48,014 nt of DNA from Cellvibrionaceae bacterium (GTDB lineage Bacteria; Pseudomonadota; Gammaproteobacteria; Pseudomonadales; Cellvibrionaceae): positions 1 to 48,014 of the forward strand of contig JAOXRT010000013.1 of the NCBI GenBank assembly GCA_025800365.1, in the 5' to 3' direction. Below are positions 24,775 through 34,619 of the stretch, in pieces (the first letter of the stretch is position 1; each line of letters begins with the position of its first letter). The translations under genes were made by a program, and so were the position numbers. The notes beneath the pieces are model-generated. The model was not told the origin of the DNA. It ran no database searches and saw nothing but the letters and a program-made list of their open reading frames with translations.

Positions 24775-26868
24775 TTATAGGTCGGCAAGCAGGCTATCGA
24801 GGGTCATGCGGCCTTTTTGTTCGTTGCGAACCGGGCAATGATCGCCAAAGCCTTCGGTTTCGATCTCTTCTTCCGGCAGCTCTTCAAGAAAGCGTGAGTT
24901 ACTGGTATCGATGATTTCGCCATACTGCTTGCGCTTGGCAGCCATGGTAATGCTGAGGGTTTTTTGGGCGCGGGTAATGCCCACATAGCAAAGCCGGCGC
25001 TCTTCCTCGACATTGTCTTCCTCAATACTGGTGCGGTGGGGCAGGATGTCCTCTTCAAAGCCCAGCATAAAGACATGGGGGAACTCTAGGCCCTTAGAGG
25101 CGTGCAGGGTCATCATCTGCACTTGGTCCATTTCTTCCTCTTCCTCGTTGCGCTCTAGCATATCGCGCAAAATCAATTTATTGAGCGCGGCCTCTAGGCC
25201 AATGTCTTGCTCATTGAGATCGTCTTCGGTTTGCTGGCGTTCCAGCAAATTACGTATGGAATCGATCAGATACCAAACATTCTCCATGCGCTTTTCGGCA
25301 ACTTTGGGGCTACTGGCGTTTTGAACAAGCCAGCCTTCATAGTCGATATCATTGACCATTTCCCTGAGGGCGTTAATCGGGTTAGCGTTCTCACATTGCT
25401 CAGAGATATGTAAAACCCATTCGCGAAAGCGTAGCAACCTGGCCAAGGTTTGCTTAGGGATTTCACGGGCTAGGCCCATTTCATCAACCGCGGCGAATAA
25501 GCTGATATGACGCTCGCCGGCATAGCGCCCCAAAGCTTCTAGGGTGCTCGTGCCTATTTGTCGGCGAGGGGTGTTAACAATACGTAAGAAGGCATTGTCG
25601 TCATCCGGGTTCACGATCAATTTTAAGTAGGCCATGATGTCTTTAATCTCAGTGCGCGAGAAAAAAGAGGTGCCGCCCGACATGGCGTAGGGTATTTGGT
25701 GCTGCTGCAGCTTGATTTCCATTAGGCGAGCCTGATGGTTACCGCGATAAAGTATGGCAAAATCTTTGTATTGAATCTGTCGCTGCAAGCGCTGGGTAAT
25801 AATTTCGTTAGCGACCCGCTCGCACTCAAGGTCTTCATTGCCACAGCGGATAATTCGAATGGGCTCGCCGTAGGATTTGTCGCTCCACAAGGCCTTGTCG
25901 AAATCATGGGGGTTGTGAGCAATCAAATGGTTCGCGGTTTTTAGAATTCGCTGAGTAGAACGATAGTTTTGTTCCAGCTTAATCAAGTGCAAATTAGGAT
26001 AATCTTTTTGCAGCATGCTCATATTTTCTGGGCGCGCACCACGCCAAGCGTAGATCGACTGATCGTCATCACCTACTACTGTTAGCTTGCCGCGATCGCC
26101 GACCAACTGCTTTACCAGTAGGTACTGACTGGAGTTGGTATCCTGATACTCATCCACCAACAAGTAGCGTATCTTCTTTTGCCAACGTTGCAGTATGTCG
26201 GGCTCATTGTGAAACAGCTGCACTGGGATCAGAATTAGATCATCAAAATCCAGCGCATTATAGGCTTTCAATGCTTGGGTGTAGCGTTCATAAACATAAG
26301 CGATAAATTCTTCGCCTTTGCTTTGGGCCTTGCTCTTGGCGTGGGCGGGGATAACTAAGTCATTCTTCCAGTTGGAAATCTGGTTTTGCACCATATCCAA
26401 ATGGTCGCTATCGATATCGCCCTCTTTGAGCATTAAGTCCTTTAGCAGGGTGCGGGAATCTTCAGCATCAAAAATAGAAAAGCCCGGCTTATAACCCAAG
26501 GTTTTGCATTCTTGGCGAATAATATTCAGGCCAAGGTTATGGAAGGTCGATACGGTTAAGCCTCTCCCCGCTCCTTTGGGCAGCAGGCTACTCACTCGCT
26601 CTTTCATCTCTCGGGCCGCCTTATTGGTAAAGGTGAGGGCCGCGATATTCCGAGCCGCCAGGCCACATTCCTCAACCAAATAGGCAATCTTGCGGGTAAT
26701 TACACTGGTTTTACCACTGCCGGCGCCTGCCAGTACCAAAGTGGGGCCGTCAATATAGAGCACCGCCTCTTTCTGGCGTGGGTTGAGGTGTTGGATAAGA
26801 TGGGACACGAGTGAATCAAGCTGTTGTGTATGGCCGCCTATTGTAGCTGGGGATGAGTGAAATATCAT
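24775..26868 (-). CDS. rep: ATP-dependent DNA helicase Rep
   Basis: Rep is a superfamily 1A 3'-5' helicase that removes proteins ahead of the replication fork. The 697-residue protein shows every helicase motif: the Q motif LNPRQKEAV, Walker A GAGSGKT, motif Ia TFTNKAAREM, Walker B VDEYQDTN, GDDDQSIYAWRGA, the QNYRST region, and LHASKGLEFPHVF with VEEERRLCYVGITRA. It is about 25 residues longer at the N-terminus than E. coli Rep (MIFHSSPATIGG and following), so a later start is possible. I kept ATG 26868, although no clear ribosome site is visible. It is UvrD-like overall, but the N-terminal details fit Rep. Confidence 0.92.
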   Translation of the reverse strand: MIFHSSPATIGGHTQQLDSLVSHLIQHLNPRQKEAVLYIDGPTLVLAGAGSGKTSVITRKIAYLVEECGLAARNIAALTFTNKAAREMKERVSSLLPKGAGRGLTVSTFHNLGLNIIRQECKTLGYKPGFSIFDAEDSRTLLKDLMLKEGDIDSDHLDMVQNQISNWKNDLVIPAHAKSKAQSKGEEFIAYVYERYTQALKAYNALDFDDLILIPVQLFHNEPDILQRWQKKIRYLLVDEYQDTNSSQYLLVKQLVGDRGKLTVVGDDDQSIYAWRGARPENMSMLQKDYPNLHLIKLEQNYRSTQRILKTANHLIAHNPHDFDKALWSDKSYGEPIRIIRCGNEDLECERVANEIITQRLQRQIQYKDFAILYRGNHQARLMEIKLQQHQIPYAMSGGTSFFSRTEIKDIMAYLKLIVNPDDDNAFLRIVNTPRRQIGTSTLEALGRYAGERHISLFAAVDEMGLAREIPKQTLARLLRFREWVLHISEQCENANPINALREMVNDIDYEGWLVQNASSPKVAEKRMENVWYLIDSIRNLLERQQTEDDLNEQDIGLEAALNKLILRDMLERNEEEEEMDQVQMMTLHASKGLEFPHVFMLGFEEDILPHRTSIEEDNVEEERRLCYVGITRAQKTLSITMAAKRKQYGEIIDTSNSRFLEELPEEEIETEGFGDHCPVRNEQKGRMTLDSLLADL

Positions 26869-26972
26869 AAGGAATTTTGATTAAATAAGCCTCGCTTTCA
26901 CTCTCTGGCTTGCCGGTATTGGCTAGGATTAGTAATAATATATATTCAACTCGCTGCGCAAAGGGGCAAGCA

Positions 26973-29684
26973 TTGGACAATACTGACTCAGCCGGTGGTG
27001 CATTGCCATGGAATATTCAGGCTAAATTGCAGCAGCCTCCACAAGCTCGTGAACTGGTTGAACGTGAGCAGCTTGCGGCTTATCTTGATCGTCATATCAG
27101 CCCAAGCTTGCGGCTCATATTATTTAGTGCTCCTGCGGGCTACGGCAAAACCAGCAGCATCTTACAGTACTTCAATAGCGACAAATCAAACTATCGCTTA
27201 GCCTGGCTGCAGCTAGACAGTGCCGAGCAGCAAAGTAAACACTTTCTTGCCCACATCATTCTTTCTTTGGCCGAAGCCAATATTGATATGGCCGAGCTGG
27301 AACTGGCTGCCAAGCAAGGTACTTTGGATGCTCCCGATGATGTCGTGGCGGCAGCGCTTATGTCCAAGCTTGATGCGGCTGTGTGTCAGGATGAGCCCGT
27401 GCTGTTGGTCTTGGATGATTATCAATTTGTCCACAGTGAAAAAATAAATCATTGCGTGCAGTTGTTGTTAGAGCTTGCCGCTGACAAATTATGCTTACTG
27501 ATTGCCAGTCGTTATCGCCCAGACTTAAAGCTGTCAAAGCTGAGGCTGCAAGGGCAGCTATTAGAAGTCGGTGATGAGCTATTACAGTTTAATTCCGCAG
27601 AAGCACAGAGTTTGCTTGGTGAAAGTATCGCGCCAGATTTGCAAGAGCTGGTCCTTGAAAAATCTCAAGGTTGGGTAGCCATGCTGCAATTGGCTAAAAT
27701 TTGGGGGCAGCCATCATTGCTTCGGCATTTTAATGGGGCCAGGGAAGAGTTGGCTGAATATCTGGCTGAGCAAGTGGTCGCCGATCAAAGCGATGCAGAG
27801 AGGCAATTTTTATTGGACACTGCCGTTTTAGATCGTGTGAATATAGAGTTGGCCGACTATATTCGAGCGAGCAATGACAGCCACTATTATTTTCGCCGGC
27901 TTAAACGCCTGTCGCCATTGGTGGTAAGTAATGAGTTTGATGATCAACTAACTTATCACCCCTTGTTACGAGATTATTTACGAGAGCGATTTCACTATCA
28001 AGATCCAAAGGGCTGGCATACAAAATGTTGTCGTGCCGCAGAATGGTACAGCAATCACGATGACTTACTTAATGCGGTAAGGCTTTTTGGTCAAGCGGGA
28101 AATTATGATCAGGCCTATCGTTGTTTCAAAGGTGTCGGTGGCTGGAAAATCCTCACCGTTTACGGCCATCAGTTTATGTCGCAGTTGTTGTCGATGTTTC
28201 CAAGCTCGTGGTTGCAACAACATGCTGACCTGGTTCTCTTTAGGGTATACCTGACTATTAAAGAGGGCGATTTAGCGGCTGCAGAGGATCTTTTTCATAA
28301 GGTACTTCGCCAGCAAGGTATTGCTTTAGATGAATTAAAGTCCATGCCTATAGAATCAGACTGGGGCATGGCCTTTCTAATTTTGTCGATATATTTAGAT
28401 AAAGAGCTGGATTATGATCTATTGCAGCAAATCTCAGCTGCACTAGATTCTGTTTCGCCTGAAGATACGGCGATCGAAGCTGTTTTACTCACCTCGAAAT
28501 TTCTTTGCCTATTTTACTTGGGGCAAATTACTGAGTCCATCGCCATTGCAAAGAGTGCCATTCGAACTTTGCAGGCGCTAGAGCTGCCTTATGCGCAAGA
28601 CTATTTTTTCTTTCATCTATCGATCAGCCAAATGTGGACGCTAGAGCTTGATGAAGCAAGGGCCAATATTGAGCACAGCATTGAATTTTCGCAGAATAAC
28701 TTTGGTAGCTTAGGTAACTTGACGGCAACGGGGCAGGTTTTGTTGGCACAAAGTTATTACTACTCCAATGATCTGGAGTTAACAGAAGAGCTTTTGAGCC
28801 AGTCGATTTCAACGGTCGCCTATGGCGATAGTTGGTATGAGATTTTGTCGCCTGCTTTAGCTTGCGCGATGCTAAGTGCTTATGCAAAAGGCAAGCAAGA
28901 TCTGCAGGCCGCGGAGAAATATTGGCAACTTGGAAAGGATGTCGCAAAGCAACGCAATCTACATCGGCTGGATCTTGGTTTGGATATTGTTTACAGCGAA
29001 TTGTTATGCCGCTCCGGTGAATTCGTTCTAGCTGAAGAGCTATTGGACAATTTGGATGTAGAAAACTTAGACAAGTCTTTTTATTGGCAAGTAAAAGCAT
29101 CTTATTGCTTTTGTATTTGCCGCTTGAACTTGTGTAAGGGCGATACTCAGTTGGCCAAGAGCGCGCTTGAGAAGTGGCAGGCATTCATCACAACTACGGG
29201 GCTTTCTGAGCCTGCTTTGATTAGTTTTCAATACAGCCTGTGGCAAGCAGCAATTGATTATCAAGAAAGTAAAGGCAAGGCTTCCCGTGACCAACTCTGT
29301 CAACAGTTAAATACGCGTTGGGTACAGTGCTTGAGCCGCTTTAACTGGCGATTTGTAGTCGATATGGGGAATCATATCGAACCGCTACTTCAAAACTGCC
29401 TACGCCTTGCAAAAGATGACATGCTTAGCAGCCGATACTGCCAACTTATCAAGCAGAGCTGTGATGCTATAGGTAGGCAGCGCGATAATTCAGGGCTATT
29501 CAGTGACCGTGAGCTTGAAGTGCTTCGATCCCTAGCTGATGGAAACGTCAATAAGCAAATCGCAAGACAGCTGGATATGACCGAAAACACGGTGAAATAT
29601 CACTTGAAACGTATATACAAAAAGTTGGGGGTGGATAAGCGCCTGGCGGCGGTCAATGAAGCTAGGCGGCTTAATTTGCTGTGA
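26973..29684 (+). CDS. MalT-like LuxR-family ATP-binding transcriptional regulator
   Basis: This is a large LuxR-type activator of the LAL/MalT class, 903 residues. Walker A (SAPAGYGKTSS) lies near residues 52-62, and Walker B (VLLVLDDYQFV) near 145-156. A long helical region with TPR-like repeats follows. The C-terminal LuxR HTH is LFSDRELEVLRSLADG then NVNKQIARQLDMTENTVKYH. I chose TTG 26973 because GGGG sits 6 bases upstream; TTG 26910 is the alternative. MalT-type regulators are switched by a ligand with ATP. The following genes (HyuA-like, DUF917, TonB receptor) are on the same strand and are likely targets. Confidence 0.87.
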   Translation: MDNTDSAGGALPWNIQAKLQQPPQARELVEREQLAAYLDRHISPSLRLILFSAPAGYGKTSSILQYFNSDKSNYRLAWLQLDSAEQQSKHFLAHIILSLAEANIDMAELELAAKQGTLDAPDDVVAAALMSKLDAAVCQDEPVLLVLDDYQFVHSEKINHCVQLLLELAADKLCLLIASRYRPDLKLSKLRLQGQLLEVGDELLQFNSAEAQSLLGESIAPDLQELVLEKSQGWVAMLQLAKIWGQPSLLRHFNGAREELAEYLAEQVVADQSDAERQFLLDTAVLDRVNIELADYIRASNDSHYYFRRLKRLSPLVVSNEFDDQLTYHPLLRDYLRERFHYQDPKGWHTKCCRAAEWYSNHDDLLNAVRLFGQAGNYDQAYRCFKGVGGWKILTVYGHQFMSQLLSMFPSSWLQQHADLVLFRVYLTIKEGDLAAAEDLFHKVLRQQGIALDELKSMPIESDWGMAFLILSIYLDKELDYDLLQQISAALDSVSPEDTAIEAVLLTSKFLCLFYLGQITESIAIAKSAIRTLQALELPYAQDYFFFHLSISQMWTLELDEARANIEHSIEFSQNNFGSLGNLTATGQVLLAQSYYYSNDLELTEELLSQSISTVAYGDSWYEILSPALACAMLSAYAKGKQDLQAAEKYWQLGKDVAKQRNLHRLDLGLDIVYSELLCRSGEFVLAEELLDNLDVENLDKSFYWQVKASYCFCICRLNLCKGDTQLAKSALEKWQAFITTTGLSEPALISFQYSLWQAAIDYQESKGKASRDQLCQQLNTRWVQCLSRFNWRFVVDMGNHIEPLLQNCLRLAKDDMLSSRYCQLIKQSCDAIGRQRDNSGLFSDRELEVLRSLADGNVNKQIARQLDMTENTVKYHLKRIYKKLGVDKRLAAVNEARRLNLL

Positions 29685-29697
29685 CTTTATGTATCGA

Positions 29698-29713
29698 CTA
29701 CCCGTTCGGGTAG
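29698..29713 (+). other. Hairpin after the LuxR-family gene
   Basis: CTACCC and GGGTAG close a 4-base GTTC loop shortly after the regulator stop. There is no T-run, so it may be a weak or Rho-assisted stop, or a leader structure for the next genes. Confidence 0.4.
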
Positions 29714-29821
29714 CCCTGCAATTTCAAACTACTCTAATTAGGCTATTGATTACCCTTTTAACCCTTTGCCATCAAATCTGACAGTTCCTAATATCAATGT
29801 CCTCAAATAAGAGGATTGGAT

Positions 29822-31375
29822 ATGCGCTTGGGAATCGATGTAGGAGGCACCAATACAGATGCTGTTTTGGTGTCGGGATCTAACATACTCGGATCAACTA
29901 AACAGCCAACCAGCGAAGATATTTCTTCGGGGGTCATTGCGGCCATTGAGGCTGTAGTGGCTGAAGCGGCGGTTAGCTTTGCTGATATCCAAGCTGTCAT
30001 GATTGGTACTACTCAGTTTACGAATGCTTTTGTAGAGCGCAAGCGACTGGATAAAGTAGCCGCTATTCGTTTGTGTTTGCCAGCCAGTCGTAGTCTGCCA
30101 CCCTTTGCCGATTGGCCGCAGGATTTACTAGACACGGTAGATGCTAAGTATTATCTAACGGCGGGGGGCTATGAATATGATGGCAGTGAAATCTCACCAT
30201 TAGATAGTGCAGACCTGCAAAGAATTGCCCAAGAGCTGATTCAGCAAGGTGTTAAATCTGTAGCGATAAGTAGTGTTTTTGCCCCTGTGCAAAACAACAT
30301 GGAACGACAGGCCGCTGAAGTTCTTCTTGATAGCATTCCCGATTTATCCGTTACCCTATCTTCTGACATCGGACGGCTGGGTTTGTTGGAAAGAGAGAAT
30401 GCGGCGATTATGAATGCTAGTCTCGCCAGTCATGCAAAGCTCGTCGTGGCCTCCTTCGAGCATGCGCTAAAAGAGTTGGGTATCCATGCACCTTTCTACC
30501 TTACCCAAAACGATGGCACCTTAATGCAAGCCGAGCAGGTCGCTCGCTTTCCAATTCTTACTTTTTCATCCGGCCCAACTAATAGTATGCGCGGTGCTGC
30601 CTGGTTATCGGGTGTTAGCGATGCCTTGGTGATCGATATTGGTGGTACCACGAGTGACATCGGAGCATTACTCAATGGCTACCCCAGAGAGTCTTCAGTA
30701 AGTGCGGACATTGGTGGTGTGCAAACTAACTTTCGCATGCCTGATGTACTGGCAATTGGAGTTGGCGGCGGCAGCTTAGTTGATGCAGACGGTAAAGTTG
30801 GTCCGCGTTCAGTTGGCCATGAACTACTCACTAAGGCAATGATATTCGGAGGCGAAGTCCTGACGGCAAGTGATGTGGCGGTGGCAGCTGGTCGAGCGAA
30901 CTTTGGAAAGACAGAGGCCTTAGCGAATATAGATCAACAGCAACTTAACAATGCGATTGGCTCTATTCAAAAGCAGATTGAAGACGGTGTCGACAGAATG
31001 AAAACCCAGGCTGGTGCAATGCCGGTTATTTTGGTGGGAGGAGGATCTATTCTTCTCGGTGAAGAGCTAGATGGTGCTGAGGAAATAATTCGACCCCCTC
31101 ACTATTCGGTTGCCAATGCTGTTGGTGCTGCCATAGCTCAGGTCGGCGGAGAAGTTGATCAAGTATATGCCTACGCCGAAACGCCAAGAGAGGAAGCTCT
31201 AGCCGATGCAAAAGCAAGAGCTAAGGCCGATGCAATCTCCGCTGGTGCCAACGAAGAATCGGTAAGCATTATCGATATTGAAGAGGTGCCCCTAGCTTAC
31301 CTGCCAAATGGAGCAGTGCGCTTGAGAGTGAAGGCCGTGGGTGATTTGTCTGAGCATCAGCTAGGGGAGATATAA
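29822..31375 (+). CDS. HyuA-like hydantoinase/oxoprolinase-family protein
   Basis: This 517-residue protein is of the ATP-grasping actin-like hydantoinase A/oxoprolinase family, which uses ATP to open hydantoin or lactam rings. The N-terminal phosphate motif is RLGIDVGGTNTDAVL. The ATPase core includes TFSSGPTNSMRGAAWLSG, DALVIDIGGTTSDIG and AIGVGGGSLVD. The C-terminal quarter has an ADA-rich charged stretch (EEALADAKARAKADAISAG). The ATG at 29822 has AGAGGA a few bases upstream; the TTG at 29816 is less likely. No HyuB subunit is present. Instead a DUF917 gene follows after 1 base. A ring-opening or kinase-like role is inferred. Confidence 0.85.
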   Translation: MRLGIDVGGTNTDAVLVSGSNILGSTKQPTSEDISSGVIAAIEAVVAEAAVSFADIQAVMIGTTQFTNAFVERKRLDKVAAIRLCLPASRSLPPFADWPQDLLDTVDAKYYLTAGGYEYDGSEISPLDSADLQRIAQELIQQGVKSVAISSVFAPVQNNMERQAAEVLLDSIPDLSVTLSSDIGRLGLLERENAAIMNASLASHAKLVVASFEHALKELGIHAPFYLTQNDGTLMQAEQVARFPILTFSSGPTNSMRGAAWLSGVSDALVIDIGGTTSDIGALLNGYPRESSVSADIGGVQTNFRMPDVLAIGVGGGSLVDADGKVGPRSVGHELLTKAMIFGGEVLTASDVAVAAGRANFGKTEALANIDQQQLNNAIGSIQKQIEDGVDRMKTQAGAMPVILVGGGSILLGEELDGAEEIIRPPHYSVANAVGAAIAQVGGEVDQVYAYAETPREEALADAKARAKADAISAGANEESVSIIDIEEVPLAYLPNGAVRLRVKAVGDLSEHQLGEI

Positions 31376-31376
31376 G

Positions 31377-32465
31377 GTGAAGGTAAAAAGAATTGAATTG
31401 AAAGCGATTGCTGAAGGTGCCGCTTTTTTGGGTACAGGCGGTGGTGGTGATCCTTATATCGGTCGCCTAGTGGCCGAAGCATTATTCGATCGTTATGGCG
31501 AACCTGAGATTATTGAAGCCAGTGATTTGGCTGATGACGCTAATGTATATATCTCCGCAATGATGGGGGCACCAACGGTACTGGTTGAAAAAATTATCGG
31601 TGGTGCAGAGTTGGATTTATCAATCGCGGCTCTCGAGCAATACACTGGCCGGCCAGCTAACGCCATTCTTCCCGCTGAAATGGGTGGCTGTAATTCCATG
31701 CTACCGCTAGCGGTAGCTGCAATGCGGGGCTTGCCTGTTATTAATGCAGACGGCATGGGACGAGCTTTCCCGGAACTTCAAATGGTTAGCTTTAATGTTC
31801 ATGGTGTTTGTGCAAGCCCGATGTCGATGGCTAATGAGCACGGGGAGTCCATCATTATCAATGCCCGCAATAGTGCAGAGACTGAAAACAAAGCTCGCCA
31901 ATTGATTATCGGTATGGGTGGTAGTGCAGCAATTTCCTGTTACCCCATGAGTGGGGCCAAAGTTAAACAGACTGCCATTACGGGTACGCTGACGCTAGCA
32001 CAAGGTATTGGCCAAGCACTGGCCGCTGGCCGTAAAAACGGCAGATCCATCGAAAGCTTACTGGCTTACCTGCAAGGAACTGAATATTACAGCGAAGCTC
32101 GGCTACTCTTTAAAGGCAAGGTTAGCAATATCAGAAATAGCGTTGAAGGCGGTTTCACTCGCGGGGAGTGTCAGATTACAGGGCTTGGCGAGCAATCGAA
32201 TGAGAGTCTTGTTATTGAATTTCAGAATGAAAACTTGGTGGCACGTAGCGGCGATAAAATTATCGCCATGGTGCCCGATCTGATCTGTTTGGTAGATAGT
32301 GATACAGGAGCGCCGGTAACTACTGAGGCGTTGAAATATGGGCAGCGATTAACTGTGATTGCAGCGAACGTTCCACCCATAATGCGCAGCGACAAGGCGC
32401 TGGATATTTGGGGGCCAAGAGCATTTGGCTATGATTTTGATTTTACTCCTATAGAACAACTATAA
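31377..32465 (+). CDS. DUF917 (S-methyl-thiohydantoin desulfurase-type) protein
   Basis: This 362-residue protein of the DUF917 family contains the N-terminal motif AAFLGTGGGGDPYIG, then MMGAPTVLVEKI, PAEMGGCNSMLPLAVAA and GLPVINADGMGRAFPELQM. The family is usually found next to hydantoinase genes, and one member group is described as acting on S-methyl thiohydantoin. The catalytic mechanism is unclear. GTG 31377 has GGGGAGA upstream and lies 1 base after the HyuA-like stop, so both proteins probably form one complex. The TonB receptor gene follows 18 bases later. Confidence 0.82.
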   Translation: MKVKRIELKAIAEGAAFLGTGGGGDPYIGRLVAEALFDRYGEPEIIEASDLADDANVYISAMMGAPTVLVEKIIGGAELDLSIAALEQYTGRPANAILPAEMGGCNSMLPLAVAAMRGLPVINADGMGRAFPELQMVSFNVHGVCASPMSMANEHGESIIINARNSAETENKARQLIIGMGGSAAISCYPMSGAKVKQTAITGTLTLAQGIGQALAAGRKNGRSIESLLAYLQGTEYYSEARLLFKGKVSNIRNSVEGGFTRGECQITGLGEQSNESLVIEFQNENLVARSGDKIIAMVPDLICLVDSDTGAPVTTEALKYGQRLTVIAANVPPIMRSDKALDIWGPRAFGYDFDFTPIEQL

Positions 32466-32483
32466 GTTTAATGACGGTAAAGA

Positions 32484-34538
32484 ATGATGAATAATAAATT
32501 TACGAAGTTAACCTTGGCGATAGCAATAGCACAATTTTCTGTGAATCTTAAAGCGCAAGAAGCGTTAGCCCTAGAAGAGGTGGTAGTAACTGCTGAGCAG
32601 CGATCCGAGAATCTACAGGAAGTGCCGGTGTCAGTGACGGCGTTTTCAGGAAACGAAATTGAATCAGCAGGTATTGAAAGCAGTCAGGATTTTATCAATC
32701 TTACGCCCAATGTAACCTTGGATGATTCCTTTACAGTCGGTAACACCTTCGTGACTATCCGTGGTGTGGCGCAAATTAATAATGCCGATTCTCCTGTTGC
32801 GGTTGTTATTGACGGTGTTCCGCAAGGTAACCAGAAGCAGTTTAAGCAAGAGCTATTTGATATTGAGCGTATTGAAGTATTGCGAGGGCCGCAGGGTGCG
32901 CTATACGGACGTAATGCTATCGGTGGCGCCATTAATATTGTCACCAAGCAAGCTGCCAATGAAGTTGATGGCTTTGTGAAGGCAGGTATTGCCAATGGTG
33001 GTGGTCGCAAGTTGTCTGCGGCGGTGGGTGTGCCTATTGTTGAAGATTCGCTCTATCTAAGACTTGCAGGAAACTATAAAGATAGTGATGGCCTGATAGA
33101 AAACACGACTCTTAATCAAAAGGTTGATAATAGTACAGCGAAAGATATCAGAGCTAAATTGCTCTGGCATGCCAGCGAAGATGTGACGATTGATCTGCGT
33201 TACAACTTTTCTGATTTGGAGGGCGGTGCCATTTCTGATTCCTCTTTGCCTGGAGGTGCTCTCAATAGCAATACCTTTGTGGCGCCAAGCTCTAATGTAC
33301 TGGGGAATAGCCAGCGTGAAATTGACGACGCTAGCCTCAAGGTGGACTGGAGTGTGGCTGATGGCACCCTCAGCTATCTATATGGTTACACCGATTTGAG
33401 CGAAGATTATTTTGGCGATCTAGACTTTACCGCAGCCGAGTTTTTAGACCAGGCGCAGGACTTAGAGGTAGAACTTAACAGCCACGAGTTAAGGTATATC
33501 TCGAGTGATGAAAATCCTTTTCGTTGGATAGCCGGATTTTATTACCAGCAAACCGACCGTACATTGCGGACTGTTGCACGTGTAGAGCCAGCATCGGCAG
33601 GCTTATTTGGCGGAAGCGGCTATATCACCATCGTAAATTCACTGGACGATAACGAAAATACCGCTAGCGCGGCTTTTGCGCAGATGGAATACGATATCAG
33701 CGATGCAACTGAGTTATCTTTTTCTCTACGTTATGACCGTGATGAGCGCGATCAGATATCCTCTGGTCGAAGTGCTACTTTTAGTGCTTGGCAGCCAAAG
33801 TTAACGTTAACCCATATTCTAAATGACGATCATATGGTTTATGGAACTTACAGTACGGGATTTCGATCAGGTGGCTTTAACTCCGACGGCAGTTTGTTCC
33901 AAGATGAAAACCTAAGCAATTTTGAGTTGGGTTTTAAGAGCAGCTTGTGGCAACAACGAATGATCTTGAACGGCGCGCTCTACTATTCGAAGAGTGAAGA
34001 TTTTCAGTTCTTCTTTGTTGATCTAAATCGCGGGGGCGCACAGGTAATCGATAATATCGATAAAACAGATATCAGCGGTGCGGAGCTGGAGTTTCAAATT
34101 CTGGCAAGCGAAAGCCTTCGAGTCTTTGGTGGTGTAGGCATAACAGATAGCGAGATAAAAGAATTTTCTCAAGCGCCTGAGCAAGTAGGAAATCACACGC
34201 CTAAAACGACTCGATACACAGCCAACCTAGGTGCGCAATACAGTATTGAAATCAATTCAGACTGGGATGCACTTTTGAGGGTCGATTTTGAACGAAGAGG
34301 AAGAAAGTTCTGGCACCCAGATAACCTTGAAAGTTTAAATCCAATAAACTTGATTTCAGCTCGTGCTTCCTTGGAGTCTGAAAATATGAGTTTCAGCTTG
34401 TGGGGGCGTAACTTAGGTGATGAAATTTACTATGCAGATTTCAACGATTTAAGCTACACCGGCTTGCCCTCTCAGCAGGATATCGGCTTTCTCGCTCAAC
34501 CGAGAACTTATGGCCTTGATGTGACGGTTCGGTTTTAA
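32484..34538 (+). CDS. TonB-dependent outer-membrane receptor
   Basis: This 684-residue receptor begins with a signal peptide (LTLAIAIAQFSVNLKAQ) and a TonB box in LEEVVVTAEQR. A plug domain at about residues 40-160 contains the conserved IRGVAQ, VVIDGVPQG, IERIEVLRGPQGALYGRNAIGGAINIVTK region. A 22-strand barrel ends in the aromatic VTVRF. Energy comes from TonB-ExbBD, which is not in the window. The ligand is unknown: the two preceding genes suggest a ring compound such as a hydantoin or thiohydantoin. Iron-chelate uptake is an alternative. An intrinsic terminator follows at once. Confidence 0.9.
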   Translation: MMNNKFTKLTLAIAIAQFSVNLKAQEALALEEVVVTAEQRSENLQEVPVSVTAFSGNEIESAGIESSQDFINLTPNVTLDDSFTVGNTFVTIRGVAQINNADSPVAVVIDGVPQGNQKQFKQELFDIERIEVLRGPQGALYGRNAIGGAINIVTKQAANEVDGFVKAGIANGGGRKLSAAVGVPIVEDSLYLRLAGNYKDSDGLIENTTLNQKVDNSTAKDIRAKLLWHASEDVTIDLRYNFSDLEGGAISDSSLPGGALNSNTFVAPSSNVLGNSQREIDDASLKVDWSVADGTLSYLYGYTDLSEDYFGDLDFTAAEFLDQAQDLEVELNSHELRYISSDENPFRWIAGFYYQQTDRTLRTVARVEPASAGLFGGSGYITIVNSLDDNENTASAAFAQMEYDISDATELSFSLRYDRDERDQISSGRSATFSAWQPKLTLTHILNDDHMVYGTYSTGFRSGGFNSDGSLFQDENLSNFELGFKSSLWQQRMILNGALYYSKSEDFQFFFVDLNRGGAQVIDNIDKTDISGAELEFQILASESLRVFGGVGITDSEIKEFSQAPEQVGNHTPKTTRYTANLGAQYSIEINSDWDALLRVDFERRGRKFWHPDNLESLNPINLISARASLESENMSFSLWGRNLGDEIYYADFNDLSYTGLPSQQDIGFLAQPRTYGLDVTVRF

Positions 34539-34546
34539 AGGTCTTG

Positions 34547-34570
34547 CCCGGACTTGTTCCGGGTTTTTTT
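34547..34570 (+). terminator. Rho-independent terminator of the hydantoin module
   Basis: CCCGGA (34547-34552) and TCCGGG (34558-34563) enclose a short loop and are followed by seven T residues. It sits 10 bases after the TonB receptor stop. Confidence 0.85.
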
Positions 34571-34619
34571 ATTCTAGTTACTCTTCAGGGTGTTCGCCTT
34601 GAAGAGTAGCCCCTTCTTT

